A DNA stretch of 64,000 nt from Bacteroidales bacterium (GTDB taxonomy: Bacteria; Bacteroidota; Bacteroidia; Bacteroidales; Bacteroidaceae): NCBI GenBank assembly GCA_012729225.1, contig JAAYDO010000209.1:47755-111754 (forward strand), written 5' to 3'. Position numbers and translations under genes: made by a program. Positions 28,037 to 38,404 of the stretch are shown in pieces. The stretch's first letter is position 1. Every line of letters begins with the position of its first letter. Under the pieces are notes generated by a model that worked only from the letters and a program-made list of their open reading frames with translations, did no database searches and was not told where the DNA came from.

Positions 28037-29056
28037 ATGAAACAACGCAATCACGCTTTTGATCTCTTGTGTGGACTTTGTATTCTGCGCATGATCATGC
28101 TTCATGTGGTGAGTTCATGTGGTTATCGCAATGAGTTTTGGTTTGCTAAACTCATGGCGTGGACCTTCTTCTTCATGTCTTTTTTCTTCTTCAAGGCAGG
28201 TTACTTCAATAAAGGAACATCTGGAGAAACCATTCCTTATCTCATCGACAGGGTGAAGCGGCTATTGATACCCTATATCTCTTGGGGAGTGATTGGTAGC
28301 ATCATCTACTTTGCCTACCTGTTCCTTTTCCCCGAGAATTTTCAACGCTACTATAAGATGTTGCGCTGGAGTCACCTATGGGAAGACAGCCATGTGTGGG
28401 GAAACCCTCCTGTATGGTTTCTCTTCTCCTTCTTCATGTCATATATACTGGTGCATTTCATACAAAAGGTGAAACACCTAAGATGGATTGCCGTTTCATT
28501 CCCCTTCATCAGCTATTTCCTGTGGAAATATCACAATCCCTTGTGGATGAGCATAGACAATGTGTTTATGGGTGTTTTCTTTTTCTTGCTGGGAAGAGGG
28601 TGGAGATGGCTGCAAGGTCGCGTGGAGAAGAAATGGCTCATTGTGCTCAGCATACTGCTCATTGCTGAATTTGTGGTAGGCAACAGACTCTGGCATGGAG
28701 AATATGATATGAGCCTCAACAAGTTTGTACAGAACCCGTGGGGAGCAGGCATCAACACCATTTGCGCTCTGGTAGGTATCTCTGGACTTCTTCTGGCTCT
28801 GCCCCTCCGAAGAATACCTGTGGTGGGGTATATTGGGGAACACTCCATGATTTATTTCACTGCACACTATCCACTCCTCTATATCTTCACCTTTACCCAT
28901 CTCGTGTTTCGCAACACAGTGGCTTATCATTGGGAAGATGTGATTCTGATGATGTTATTTATCCTCATCACCTGCACATGGATAACGCCATATCTTGAAA
29001 AAGTGCCTTGGCTATCTGGGCGATATAAGAAAAAAATCGTAACTTCGCAATCATGA
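28037..29056 (+). CDS. acyltransferase-3 family membrane protein, first tandem copy
   Basis: 339 residues with about ten hydrophobic spans. The N-terminal HAFDLLCGLCILRMIMLHV and FMSFFFFKAGYF followed by a basic loop (DRVKRLLIPYISWG) mark the acyltransferase-3 family, which O-acetylates or otherwise acylates surface sugars. It is 3 bp after the LTA-synthase-like gene and overlaps the next gene by 4 bp. The next gene is a clear paralogue (same start, FFFFKAGYFNK, GNxPxWFLFSF, VPWLSGRxKK end), so this is a tandem duplication. Confidence 0.85.
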   Translation: MKQRNHAFDLLCGLCILRMIMLHVVSSCGYRNEFWFAKLMAWTFFFMSFFFFKAGYFNKGTSGETIPYLIDRVKRLLIPYISWGVIGSIIYFAYLFLFPENFQRYYKMLRWSHLWEDSHVWGNPPVWFLFSFFMSYILVHFIQKVKHLRWIAVSFPFISYFLWKYHNPLWMSIDNVFMGVFFFLLGRGWRWLQGRVEKKWLIVLSILLIAEFVVGNRLWHGEYDMSLNKFVQNPWGAGINTICALVGISGLLLALPLRRIPVVGYIGEHSMIYFTAHYPLLYIFTFTHLVFRNTVAYHWEDVILMMLFILITCTWITPYLEKVPWLSGRYKKKIVTSQS

Positions 29057-30096
29057 GAGAACGCAATCACACCTTTGACTTCCTGTGTGGCATCTGCATC
29101 ATCCGTATGATCATGCTCCACATCATCACTTTCTGTGGTCACAAGAATGACGACTGGTGGAGTGAAGTAATGGCATGGTCTTTCTTCTTCATGTGCTTTT
29201 TCTTCTTCAAGGCAGGCTACTTCAACAAGACGGTGGCAGGAAACACCAAGGCTTTTATTGCCGACAAAGCAAAAAGACTGCTCATCCCTTATGTAATATG
29301 GGGACTCATAGGCTTTGCCGTCTATGCGTTCTTCCTTCCTTTTGAAATCAAACGGTATCATCACCCTATTGAACCAATGTATTGGAGTCATCTGTGGAGC
29401 ACCAGTGCTGTATGGGGCAATGAGCCCATGTGGTTTCTATTTTCCTTCTTCTCCTGCTATGTGGTTGTACACCTCATCAAGAAGATACATATTGTCAAAC
29501 CGATCTCGGTATTCCAGACCTTGATAGTTCTTGCTTGCCCTTTCCTCAGTTATTGGATGTGGACACTGGACAATCCTCTGCCCATGAGTCTCAGCAACGT
29601 ATTTATGGGTGTGTTCTTCTTCAATCTCGGACGTGTGTGGAGATGGATTATAGATAGGGTGGGAAGACAGGTTGCCCTCAGCATCTCAATCTTCCTGATT
29701 GCATTGTTCATTGTGCTCAACATCATTTGGCATGGCGAGTACATCATGCACGCCAATAAATTTGTTGGCAACGAGTGGGCAGCCTTCACCAATACGGTCA
29801 TTATCCTCTTGGGACTTTCCGGCTTTCTCATCAAACTGCCACTCAAGCGAGTGCCTGTCATCAACTATATAGGTCAGCACTCCATGGTCTTCTTTGTGGC
29901 ACACTACCCCATCCTGCAATTCTACCGCTTCACTCATATCGTCTTTGGTCGTAGCATCTACGGTCGCATTGACGACATCATCATCCTAACGTTCTTTGTC
30001 TTCCCTCTCTGCGTATGGCTTGTTCCGTATGTGGAGAAAGTGCCTTGGCTCTCTGGCAGGTGGAAGAAAGAGAAAACAAAGAGCGAACAGCAATAG
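29053..30096 (+). CDS. acyltransferase-3 family membrane protein, second tandem copy
   Basis: 347 residues, paralogous along its whole length to the preceding gene: RNHTFDFLCGICIIRMIMLH, FFFFKAGYFNKTVAG, KRLLIPYVIWGLIG and VEKVPWLSGRWKKEK. It has about ten membrane spans. Keeping both copies suggests that they acylate different positions or acceptors. The start overlaps the stop of copy one (ATGA). Confidence 0.85.
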   Translation: MRERNHTFDFLCGICIIRMIMLHIITFCGHKNDDWWSEVMAWSFFFMCFFFFKAGYFNKTVAGNTKAFIADKAKRLLIPYVIWGLIGFAVYAFFLPFEIKRYHHPIEPMYWSHLWSTSAVWGNEPMWFLFSFFSCYVVVHLIKKIHIVKPISVFQTLIVLACPFLSYWMWTLDNPLPMSLSNVFMGVFFFNLGRVWRWIIDRVGRQVALSISIFLIALFIVLNIIWHGEYIMHANKFVGNEWAAFTNTVIILLGLSGFLIKLPLKRVPVINYIGQHSMVFFVAHYPILQFYRFTHIVFGRSIYGRIDDIIILTFFVFPLCVWLVPYVEKVPWLSGRWKKEKTKSEQQ

Positions 30097-30183
30097 AGGA
30101 CTGAAGAGAGCCACAAGGAATCCAGTTTATCGTCACATGAAAACTTAGACTATCCACTAAACAAGAACAACTTTATCAAGCAT

Positions 30184-31104
30184 ATGCACTTCGCCTACCT
30201 CATATCAGCCCACACTGATGCTCCTCAACTCAAGAGACTCATCGAGGCTTTGCACCCCGATGCAGAGTTTTTTGTGCACATAGATCTCAAGAGCCGATTG
30301 GAAGACTTCACAAGCCTGATTCATCAAGACAATGTGCATTTTGTGGAAAAGAGAACAGATGTGGTATGGGGAAGCATCCGTCAGGTTGAATATCAGATGA
30401 CACTCATTCAGTCCGCTCTCACTTTTCCTGTAAAGTTCGACCGCATCTTTTTCCTTTCCGGGTTAGACTATCCGCTATGGAACTGCAATCAGATCACTTC
30501 CTGGATGCAGAAGCATCCAAATGAAGAGTTTATCTCTGGCTATCAGATGGACACAGAGCTATTGCCCAAAGATCAAGTGGAACTCTATGAAGTTGCACGC
30601 CCTTTCGTTCACCTCTGCTTCCTTTCTCAAAAATGGAACCAGCGACTAAGCATTCTTGCAAGAAAGACCAAAAGGCTTTTAGGCTTACGCAAGAAACGCC
30701 ATTTCACAGTGAATGGCGAGACTTGGCATCTCTACAAAGGTGCAGACTGGTGGTGCGTGTCAAGAAATCTGCTTCTCTCTATATATAATGTATATACCAC
30801 TCAACCCGAGGTGCATGAATACTTCAAAGATTCCTTCGCACCCTCTGAGACCTTGCCTCAAACCATCGCCTTCAACTCTAAAGAATGGAGTTCTCACTGC
30901 ATTCTCCACAAAGGGAAGTACCCCGGACTTACCACTCTCACTCCACTCCATCGCATCATCTACGACCCTATCATCAAGGTGATGGACGAATCGGACTACG
31001 ACATGCTCATGGAGAGTGGCAAGATGTTTGCCCGCAAGTTCCTCAGTGGGAAGAGCGAGGCTTTAATAAAAAAAATAATAGAGAACCATCATGGAAACAA
31101 CTAA
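30184..31104 (+). CDS. GT14-type beta-1,6-GlcNAc-transferase-like glycosyltransferase
   Basis: 306 residues matching the Core-2/I-branching (GT14) fold: HFAYLISAHTDAPQLKRLIE, FFVHIDLKS, VVWGSIRQVEYQMTLIQSAL and IFFLSGLDYPLWNCNQI. GADWWCVSRNLLLSI and ETLPQTIAFNS are the usual acceptor-side motifs. GT14 enzymes need no metal DXD. Bacterial members add sugars to surface glycans; the donor is uncertain. The end overlaps the next gene by 14 bp. Confidence 0.84.
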   Translation: MHFAYLISAHTDAPQLKRLIEALHPDAEFFVHIDLKSRLEDFTSLIHQDNVHFVEKRTDVVWGSIRQVEYQMTLIQSALTFPVKFDRIFFLSGLDYPLWNCNQITSWMQKHPNEEFISGYQMDTELLPKDQVELYEVARPFVHLCFLSQKWNQRLSILARKTKRLLGLRKKRHFTVNGETWHLYKGADWWCVSRNLLLSIYNVYTTQPEVHEYFKDSFAPSETLPQTIAFNSKEWSSHCILHKGKYPGLTTLTPLHRIIYDPIIKVMDESDYDMLMESGKMFARKFLSGKSEALIKKIIENHHGNN

Positions 31105-32209
31105 TACCAAAAGATTGGAATGGTTAGATGCCATGCGAGGATTCACAATGATACTCGTAGTGGCATATCATGTAGCACAGTCTGGCTTTGCCGAGTCAGA
31201 GAAAATCTCGGCCTCCTTGCCTTTCTTAGTCCTGTTCCGCATGCCCCTGTTCTTCTTTGTCAGTGGTTTCTTGGCATATAAACCCACATGGATCTGGACT
31301 CCTCAAAGCTTTGCATCCCTCACTTGGAAGAAGATCAAGGTGCAGATACTCCCCACTCTTGTCTTCCTCTGCATCTTCATTGTCTTGAGGGTGAAAGATC
31401 CATTTGCCGAAGGTTTCATGAATGCCATGCGCACACCCACCAAGGATGGCTATTGGTTCACATGGGTACTCCTGCAGATGTTCCTCATCTACTACGTGGT
31501 GGCCGCATTCTTTCAGTCTTTGGGAAAGAAAGCCGAGCACATCGCCATCTGTGCCTTGTGGGTCATCAGCCTTGCAGCCTATGTGACACTCTATCTGCCC
31601 AAGACCCTCGGCAACTGGTGGAAGACCGACTGGATGATGTATAGTTCTTTCTATGAAACACTGAAGTTCATGCACTTCTTCCTCATGGGAAATCTTGTCC
31701 ACCGTCATTGGAATGCCGTGCAACGCCTCTTTGATGCCAAAGGATTTTTTGTCATCACGGTCACTCTCGCTTTCCTGTGCTGTGCCGACATCTTCAAGTG
31801 GCATTTCATCAAATCTGAATGGACCAATCTGCCAAAGACAATGGCAATGTACACACTCATGTTCGTGGTCATCATGTCTTTCCGTCATTACCAGTCTTAC
31901 TTCACCCGTCAGAACAGACTGGGCAAAGGACTGCAATACATTGGCACACGCACCCTTGATGTCTATCTCCTCCACTTCATCCTTCTGCCCTATCTGCCTG
32001 AAGTGGGAAAGTGGCTCAATGACCACCACCCCAACTTCGTTCTTGACATAGTGCTCTCAGTCGGCACGGGGCTTATCATCATCGCCTTCTGCCTGCTCAT
32101 CTCCAATGTTCTGCGCATCAGCCCTTTTCTTAAGGAATACCTTTTTGGAAGGAAAGAGAAGAAATCTCAAGAAACAGGAGAAAGCCAATCTCAGCAGTGC
32201 CACCTCTAA
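31091..32209 (+). CDS. acyltransferase-3 family membrane protein (third in cluster)
   Basis: 372 residues with about ten membrane spans. The motif RLEWLDAMRGFTMILVVAYH with the conserved Arg-His arrangement and PLFFFVSGFLAYKP identify a classical acyltransferase-3 (OafA/WecH-like) protein that acylates glycans at the membrane. It is more typical of the family than the tandem pair upstream. It starts inside the 3' end of the GT14 gene, so it is coupled to it. Confidence 0.88.
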   Translation: METTNTKRLEWLDAMRGFTMILVVAYHVAQSGFAESEKISASLPFLVLFRMPLFFFVSGFLAYKPTWIWTPQSFASLTWKKIKVQILPTLVFLCIFIVLRVKDPFAEGFMNAMRTPTKDGYWFTWVLLQMFLIYYVVAAFFQSLGKKAEHIAICALWVISLAAYVTLYLPKTLGNWWKTDWMMYSSFYETLKFMHFFLMGNLVHRHWNAVQRLFDAKGFFVITVTLAFLCCADIFKWHFIKSEWTNLPKTMAMYTLMFVVIMSFRHYQSYFTRQNRLGKGLQYIGTRTLDVYLLHFILLPYLPEVGKWLNDHHPNFVLDIVLSVGTGLIIIAFCLLISNVLRISPFLKEYLFGRKEKKSQETGESQSQQCHL

Positions 32210-32256
32210 TGAACCAAGGAAACACAGACTATTCACATTTCACTCATTCACACATC

Positions 32257-33273
32257 ATGCAACCAGCCAACATCGACGTAGCAGTACTCATCCTGTTTTT
32301 CAACCGACCTGATTTCTTGCAGAAGGTCTTTGACGAAGTGCGCAAAGCACGTCCCCACAAACTGTTCCTCTACCAAGACGGTCCAAGAGGAGAGCACGAC
32401 ATGGAGAAAATCTTGCAATGCAGAGAAGTCGTGTCAAACATAGATTGGGAATGCGAAGTGCATCAACTCTATCAAGAAAAGAATTACGGATGTGACCCCT
32501 CTGAATACTTGTCGCAGAAATGGGCTTTTTCCATTGTGGACAAATGCATTGTGCTTGAAGACGACGATGTGCCCTCACAGTCCTTCTTCCCCTTCTGCAA
32601 GGAGATGCTTGACCGCTATGAAGATGACGACCGCATTGGCATGATTGCAGGATTCAACAGTGATGAAATCACCCCTGACGTGCCTGACGACTACTTCTTC
32701 ACCACAGTGTTCAGCATCTGGGGATGGGCCAGTTGGCGTCGCGTGATAGATAGTTGGGACGGTAAATACACTTTCCTCGACGATGACTACACCATGAGCC
32801 AGATTCGCAACCTGTGGAAAGTGAGGGGCTATCGCCCAAGCCTCATCGACATGTGTTATCATCATCGTGACTCGGGCAAGGAATACTACGAGACCATCTT
32901 CTGCATGAGCCTCGCCCTCAACCATCAACTGGCCATCATGCCTACTCGCAACCTTGTGAACAACCTTGGTGTGACAGCCGACAGCACTCACTTCAGCACC
33001 AACCTCAACACCATTCCAAAGCGACTGCGCAAGATGTTTACCATGAAGCGATTCGACCTCGAGTTTCCACTTCGGCATCCTGCCCATGTCATTGAGAATG
33101 TAGCATTTAAGGAACACGTCTATCGCACCAACGCATGGGGACATCCCTGGATCAAGATAGGACGCTCCATCGAAGAACTCTTCAACAACCTACGCTACGG
33201 CAACTTCTCTCAGATATGGAAAGCCATCCGCAACCGCATCAACATCTGGACAGGAAAGAACAAATACAAATAA
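32257..33273 (+). CDS. glycosyltransferase, GT-A fold
   Basis: About 338 residues from the ATG at 32257; the track's start at 32197 is a GTG inside the previous gene. It begins with a GT-A N-terminus (DVAVLILFFNRPDFLQKVF), continues with LFLYQDGPRGEHD and has the metal-binding CIVLEDDDVPSQSFF. IWGWASWRRVIDSWDGKY is typical of this group. It closes the plus-strand glycan run. Sugar specificity is unknown. Confidence 0.78.
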   Translation: MQPANIDVAVLILFFNRPDFLQKVFDEVRKARPHKLFLYQDGPRGEHDMEKILQCREVVSNIDWECEVHQLYQEKNYGCDPSEYLSQKWAFSIVDKCIVLEDDDVPSQSFFPFCKEMLDRYEDDDRIGMIAGFNSDEITPDVPDDYFFTTVFSIWGWASWRRVIDSWDGKYTFLDDDYTMSQIRNLWKVRGYRPSLIDMCYHHRDSGKEYYETIFCMSLALNHQLAIMPTRNLVNNLGVTADSTHFSTNLNTIPKRLRKMFTMKRFDLEFPLRHPAHVIENVAFKEHVYRTNAWGHPWIKIGRSIEELFNNLRYGNFSQIWKAIRNRINIWTGKNKYK

Positions 33274-33513
33274 AGCAACTGTAGAATAAAAGGCGAAGCC
33301 CACCTGTGAATAAGCCAATACGGCACTGGACAGAGCATGATGCCTCTCGCCAAGTGTCTGATTTCTCACTCATGGACATATACACATGGTGAGAAATACA
33401 CAATATTCATATTTCACAGAATTCACAAAATGGGCATTGCTGGCACGAGATGCCCACACATCTGCATCTGTCTCAGCTTTCATTTCGCCCCACATCCCTT
33501 CATGCCACCCAAG

Positions 33514-33544
33514 AAAAAAGGTGGTGGAATTATCTGAGACTCGT
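33514..33544. repeat. inverted copy of the right flank of the 11-bp array
   Basis: Thirty-one bases here (from AAAAAAGGTGGTGG to GAGACTCGT) are the exact reverse complement of 38461-38491 including ACGAG just before it. It directly precedes a 22-bp array. Nothing else is seen between 33274 and 33513. Confidence 0.85.
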
Positions 33545-33559
33545 ATCGAATTGAGTAAA

Positions 33560-33675
33560 GTATTCTGCTTGCTCCAATGAACAATGGTGCGATGGCAAAC
33601 GAACAATGCTTCAAGTACCAATGAACAATGGTGCGATGACCAATGAACCATGCGTGCATATTTTCACCGATAAAT
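33560..33675. repeat. 22-bp array element, copy 2
   Basis: GCTCCAA is followed by 22-bp units at 33578, 33600 and 33622. The terminal unit TGAACCATGCGTGCATATTT starts at 33644. It lies between convergent genes. The leader is shorter or more diverged than in the other copies. Confidence 0.87.
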
Positions 33676-33812
33676 ATGCACTATGACGAGCAAGAGCAGG
33701 CATAGTGAATAGGGGTAGAGAGGATGTGGGACTGAGGGTGCATAAGAGAAAACCTTCAATCGTAAGGGACGAACTCACATTGTATAAATGAAAGTTCTCT
33801 CAACGGTTATCT

Positions 33813-33855
33813 TTTCACATCCCGAGGGGATAAAACTTTTCCTCGGGATGTGAAA
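33813..33855. terminator. 15-bp hairpin between convergent genes, possible terminator
   Basis: TTTCACATCCCGAGG and its exact complement CCTCGGGATGTGAAA enclose a 13-nt loop. It lies 80 bp beyond the stop of the minus-strand GH43 gene. No long T tract follows on either strand, so termination is probable rather than certain. Confidence 0.6.
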
Positions 33856-33934
33856 TTTAGCACTCACAAGTTTTTTTCGTGAGCGATGAAACCGTAGTGA
33901 TTCAATCTAAAATATCAAAGGCTTAAAATGCTTT

Positions 33935-35482
33935 TTACTTCACCAGAATCTTTCTTCCATTCTTGATGTACACACCACGTGTGGGATTCTCCACAGGAGT
34001 GCCCTGTAGAGTGTAGAAGAAAGAAGAGTCGCTTCGAGGAGAAGCCTCCACATGTTCCACCGCTGAAGGAACAGCATTAAACTGCCACCAGTCCCAATTG
34101 AAAAGAGTATTGCTGTCCACACCTGAAAAACTGAAGTACACATCATGCACACCTGAAGGGGTCTGGGTCAAGTCGAAGGTGCGCTCCTCCCAAATATCAT
34201 CACCACCTGTCTTCTCTATCTTGAACTTACCCAAGATGCGACCTCTAGCATTGTCTTGACGCACAATCAAAGAGCCATTCCCTCCGGTTGATGCCACTCT
34301 CACAGTAAAAGACCTTGCACCTTCTGTGCCAAAATCCACATTAGCCACGCGCATAGAGTCATTGGCATGTATATCAGTTACATATACGCCCTTGCTCTCA
34401 TCACCTACCACGCTAATGCCGTAGGCTGCATTCAGTGTCTCAGCCTGCTGACGAACATAAGGATCCATCGCGCGTAGAGCCTTCACTCCCTTACGAGTGG
34501 CCGTAACGGGCTTGATTGTGCCATCAGCATTGAAGTACATTTCCTCCACTGCCATGCTGCGATTGAAGCCACCGCCACCTTTCGCCCATCCTGTATGATA
34601 GAAGAAATAGTCCTTGCCTTGATAATGCACCATGCCGCTATGGTTGGTGAAAGAACCCGTATTATTATCCTGAGACATCACCTTTCCCTTGTATTCCCAA
34701 GGACCAGTAGGGCTCTTGCTCATGCTGTAGGAGATATGTTCGGGCACACCACCCGCTGAATACATGAGGTAGTAGTTGTCTCCTCTTTTGAAGAGCCAAG
34801 GTCCTTCCTCATAACAGTCCACTCCATCTATCACTTCTTTGTCGCCCTCCTTCACCTTCACTCCACCGAAGGCCTCCTTGGTGAGCGGCACTTCCACCAC
34901 ACCATTCTTGCCTATCCTTGTGTCCACACCCATCATCACACTGGTCAATCTGGCATAGCGCAACTTGTTGTTACCCCAATAGAGATAAGCCTTTCCATCA
35001 TCATCAATGAAGACAGTAGGGTCAATATCACCACCCTCACCTGTGTCGAAGAGCGGCTTCTTGATAGGATCTTTGAATGGTCCAGACGGTTTCTTGCTGT
35101 AGCCCACGCCAATATAGTGACGCCAATCTCCTGGCTTGGAGAGACACATGTACCAATAGTAGTACTGTCCTTTCTTTATGCACTGGCTTGCCCAACAAGT
35201 GCCATCCTTTCCCCACGAGAAAGCCTCGCGAGGCATGGCAATGCCGTGGTCTGTCCAGTTTACCATATCTACTGTAGAATACACCCTCCAGCGATTCATG
35301 TAGTAGAAGTCATGTACACCTGGCACATTCATGTCCTCATCACAATACACATACAGGCTGTCCTCTCCCTCAAATGCCACGGGGGCAGGGTCGGCAGTGT
35401 AACAATGCGACACAATTGGGTTCTGAGCCCTCATTCCTCCTGCCATCAAGCAGAGTGAAAGGTAAAAAAATATCTTCTTCAT
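33935..35482 (-). CDS. secreted GH43 glycosidase with CBM6 and type IX-like tail
   Basis: 515 residues. Signal peptide (MKKIFFYLSLCLMAGGMRAQ), a five-blade GH43 catalytic domain (about 25-330), a CBM6-like domain (about 345-470) and a short C-terminal tail (TRGVYIKNGRKILVK). GH43 acids are visible as TADPAP (base), DIDPTVFIDDD (pKa modulator) and DCYEEGPWLF (general acid). GH43 enzymes trim arabinose or xylose from plant hemicellulose. It lies 31 bp downstream of the GH95 gene, so both act in one operon on a fucosylated, arabinosylated or xylosylated glycan. Confidence 0.88.
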   Translation of the reverse strand: MKKIFFYLSLCLMAGGMRAQNPIVSHCYTADPAPVAFEGEDSLYVYCDEDMNVPGVHDFYYMNRWRVYSTVDMVNWTDHGIAMPREAFSWGKDGTCWASQCIKKGQYYYWYMCLSKPGDWRHYIGVGYSKKPSGPFKDPIKKPLFDTGEGGDIDPTVFIDDDGKAYLYWGNNKLRYARLTSVMMGVDTRIGKNGVVEVPLTKEAFGGVKVKEGDKEVIDGVDCYEEGPWLFKRGDNYYLMYSAGGVPEHISYSMSKSPTGPWEYKGKVMSQDNNTGSFTNHSGMVHYQGKDYFFYHTGWAKGGGGFNRSMAVEEMYFNADGTIKPVTATRKGVKALRAMDPYVRQQAETLNAAYGISVVGDESKGVYVTDIHANDSMRVANVDFGTEGARSFTVRVASTGGNGSLIVRQDNARGRILGKFKIEKTGGDDIWEERTFDLTQTPSGVHDVYFSFSGVDSNTLFNWDWWQFNAVPSAVEHVEASPRSDSSFFYTLQGTPVENPTRGVYIKNGRKILVK

Positions 35483-35513
35483 TCAGTCTAAATGTTCTTT
35501 TGATTATCAAATA

Positions 35514-38144
35514 TTATTTGTTCAACACCTTGCGATTCACCATGCGCCCATCTTTCTTCACACTCTCAATATACACACCTCTTTCTTTACCCTGCACAGC
35601 CTTGCCACTCATGTCATAAACAGCACCTGTGACGGCAGTAGCCTCAGTGGCAGATACTTGGTGAATGCCTACACCCACCTGACTCACCCTGTAGTCACCA
35701 CCAGCCACTGTCTCAAGGTCATATTCATACACTTTCTTCACAGTCAGTTGAGGAGTTGATGCGAGAGAGGCTGAAATTAGAGGTTTCTTCACATCGGCAG
35801 GCGCATAGAGAGGATTAGGACAAGCACCTGTAGCCTCCTTCAGACCTTCTCCCTCCAGTGGCACGTAAGAGCGCAAGCGCAACACACCACCAATATATGA
35901 GTGGATAGTGGCATTCTGCAATGCACCCTCTGCCCAGTCCATGCTCACCTCAAAGTTGCCCCTTGCCTTCAAGCCACTCACTGCCCCGCTCTTCCATTTG
36001 GTTGGGAGAGAAGGAAGAAGATGCACCGCCCCATCATGGCTCTGCAAGAGCATCTCGGCAATACCGGCAGTCGCACCAAAGTTTCCGTCAATCTGGAATG
36101 GAGGGTGAGCATCAAAGAGATTAGGGAAAGTCCTTCCGTTAGGATATTTCTGTGTGTCAGCATCCGATTCAGACGGAAGCAGACGCAACATATTGCTCAA
36201 AATCTTCAAGGCATGATCACCATCCAACATACGAGCCCAGAAGCATATCTTCCATCCCAAACTCCAGCCTGTAGCCTCATCTCCCCTCTCTCTCAACGTC
36301 TCTTTAGCAGCAGCAAAGAGTTCATTGTGAGAATAAGGACTGATTTGGTTGGAAGGAAACAAGCCATAGAGATGGGAAATGTGGCGATGCTGATTGTTGG
36401 GGTCATCAGCATCCTGCAACCATTCCTGCAACTGTCCATAGCGTCCTATCTGCATAGGTGGCAACTTCTGGATAGCCTCTTGCAGTTCAATATACGAACC
36501 ATCCTCACCCATTATTTCAGCTACATTCAAGGCATTGGAGAGCACATCAAAAGCAATCTGATTATCCATTGTACAACCTGCCGTTATTGGTGTGGATTTG
36601 CCCACAGGTCCTTGCTCAGGACTCACCGAAGGCACTGTCACCAGCCACTTGTAAGTCGGGTGTTCCTTCATATAATCAAGATAAAAGTCTGCCGCACCTC
36701 TCAATACAGGATACCACTGTTTCAAGAACTCCTTGTCGCCAGTGTAGAGATAATGCTGCCAAATATGAGTGGAAAGCCATCCACCACCATTAGGGTACAT
36801 ACCCCAGAAAGCACCATCCACAGGACCAGCAATACGCCAAAGGTCTGTATTGTGGTGAGCCATCCACCCATCACAACCATACATTTGTCGGGCGGTTTTC
36901 GCTCCTGTCACGCTCAAATCCTTAATCATAGAGAAGAGTGGCTCAGCTGTTTCTGTCAGGTTGCAGACCTCCGATGGCCAGTAGTTCATCTCAGCATTGA
37001 TGTTGATGGTATATTTAGAGTCCCAAGGCGCATCACGCTTGTCGTTCCACACCCCCTGCAAGTTGGCAGGCTGTCCACCTGGCTGAGACGAAGAGATGAG
37101 CAAGTATCTACCATAATTAAAGAGGAGAGATACCATGCCATAGTCCTGACTACCAGCAAAGGCATCCAGTCGGCGGTCGGTGGGCAACTGACTGTTTGAA
37201 GTGGAAGGCAACTCTAATTTCACACGATTATATTGTTGCTGATAAGCCTCCACATGTCGCTTCAGCAAGGTGTCGTAGTCATAGTTTGCTGCATTCTCCA
37301 GACACTGCTGGTTTTTTGCCATAGCATCACCACTCACATCCTCATAATTTACGAAATTGGTGGCAGCAGAAATCGTGACGGTCACCTCATTTGTGGCCTG
37401 AGTCACCACCATGCCATTAGTAGCACTCGCCACTACCTTGGCATCACATTCCACCTTATACACACACTGAGCCTTCAACTGTCCCTTCACGCCCTCGTGG
37501 TCCACACCCTGAATGGTGGCAATCATACCATCCAACCCCTTCTGGTAGGTTGTTGTGAACGTGCAAGAATGCTGAACGGTGAATCGGGCTGGCTTTTCCG
37601 AAGTCAGTTTCATCACAATCACACCATCAGGAATGGAGGCAAACGTGGTGCGGGTCACCCGATAGTCACCATCCGTTCCTTTCACCGTAAAAGTAACCTT
37701 CGAGGTCGCAGTCTCCAAGTCCAGTTCACGGTGATAATCCTTCACATTATCAGCCGACAGCCCCATCTGCGTAATCTTCAAACTGCCCAGCGTGAGATAC
37801 TTCATGCCATGTGGTCCTTTCACAAACTGATTGTTGATAATTCCCTCAGCCTGTGACTCCTTACCGTCAAAAATCAACTGACGCACCTGATCCAGATAGC
37901 CAAGCGAAGTATTGCTGTTGTTGTCGTGAGGACCACCCGACCAAAACGTCTCCTCATTCAACTGCAGTTCCTCCGTCGTTGTACCACCATACACCATAGC
38001 ACCCATGCGAGAGTTGCCCAAAGGCAAAGCCTCCAACCAGATGCTGGCAGGTTTGTCATACCAAAGTTTCTCGGTGTTGTCATCGTCAGCCGCCCACATC
38101 ATCAGCGGCATCAAAGTCAAGATTGTCAGTAATAATTTCTTCAT
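35514..38144 (-). CDS. secreted GH95 alpha-L-fucosidase (or alpha-L-galactosidase)
   Basis: 876 residues with a signal peptide ([20 protein letters not shown]). GH95 landmarks in order: [72 protein letters not shown] and [15 protein letters not shown]. The (alpha/alpha)6 catalytic barrel lies in the second half. The end ([24 protein letters not shown]) is a type IX-like tail. GH95 removes alpha-1,2-fucose; some members prefer alpha-L-galactose. It is the first gene of a two-gene operon with GH43; promoter box at 38182. Confidence 0.93.
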   Translation of the reverse strand: MKKLLLTILTLMPLMMWAADDDNTEKLWYDKPASIWLEALPLGNSRMGAMVYGGTTTEELQLNEETFWSGGPHDNNSNTSLGYLDQVRQLIFDGKESQAEGIINNQFVKGPHGMKYLTLGSLKITQMGLSADNVKDYHRELDLETATSKVTFTVKGTDGDYRVTRTTFASIPDGVIVMKLTSEKPARFTVQHSCTFTTTYQKGLDGMIATIQGVDHEGVKGQLKAQCVYKVECDAKVVASATNGMVVTQATNEVTVTISAATNFVNYEDVSGDAMAKNQQCLENAANYDYDTLLKRHVEAYQQQYNRVKLELPSTSNSQLPTDRRLDAFAGSQDYGMVSLLFNYGRYLLISSSQPGGQPANLQGVWNDKRDAPWDSKYTININAEMNYWPSEVCNLTETAEPLFSMIKDLSVTGAKTARQMYGCDGWMAHHNTDLWRIAGPVDGAFWGMYPNGGGWLSTHIWQHYLYTGDKEFLKQWYPVLRGAADFYLDYMKEHPTYKWLVTVPSVSPEQGPVGKSTPITAGCTMDNQIAFDVLSNALNVAEIMGEDGSYIELQEAIQKLPPMQIGRYGQLQEWLQDADDPNNQHRHISHLYGLFPSNQISPYSHNELFAAAKETLRERGDEATGWSLGWKICFWARMLDGDHALKILSNMLRLLPSESDADTQKYPNGRTFPNLFDAHPPFQIDGNFGATAGIAEMLLQSHDGAVHLLPSLPTKWKSGAVSGLKARGNFEVSMDWAEGALQNATIHSYIGGVLRLRSYVPLEGEGLKEATGACPNPLYAPADVKKPLISASLASTPQLTVKKVYEYDLETVAGGDYRVSQVGVGIHQVSATEATAVTGAVYDMSGKAVQGKERGVYIESVKKDGRMVNRKVLNK

Positions 38145-38181
38145 AATGGAAAAGTTTTGTATTCATTTCGTTAGTGTGCCA

Positions 38182-38189
38182 CAAAGGTA
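38182..38189 (-). promoter_or_regulatory. promoter -7 box of the GH95-GH43 operon
   Basis: TACCTTTG on the minus strand, 38 bp before the GH95 ATG. No SusCD pair or dedicated regulator lies nearby. Confidence 0.6.
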
Positions 38190-38404
38190 CGTAAAAACTC
38201 CCACAAATCCTTTCACTCATGAAACATCTTCTTTAGAAAACGAAACACCACACGTCCCAATCCTCCTTCTCATGCCAAAATCCGTGGCTCTTCTTTCATT
38301 TTTTCACAAGCACAGACTCCTTCCAACCACCAAGAGATGCTCGCACACCCTTCTCCAATTGAAGTGAAACTAAAACAAAGAATAATCCTTCACGGACAAA
38401 TCTT

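Noticed and set aside
33370-33651. Minus-strand ORF of 93 aa through the 22-bp array
   Set aside because: Its sequence is produced by the repeat units, which shift frame every 22 bp; similar short ORFs appear over the other arrays without a conserved product.
35901-37199. Plus-strand ORF of 432 aa inside the GH95 gene
   Set aside because: Antisense shadow of GH95; rich in Cys, His and Ser and without any domain.
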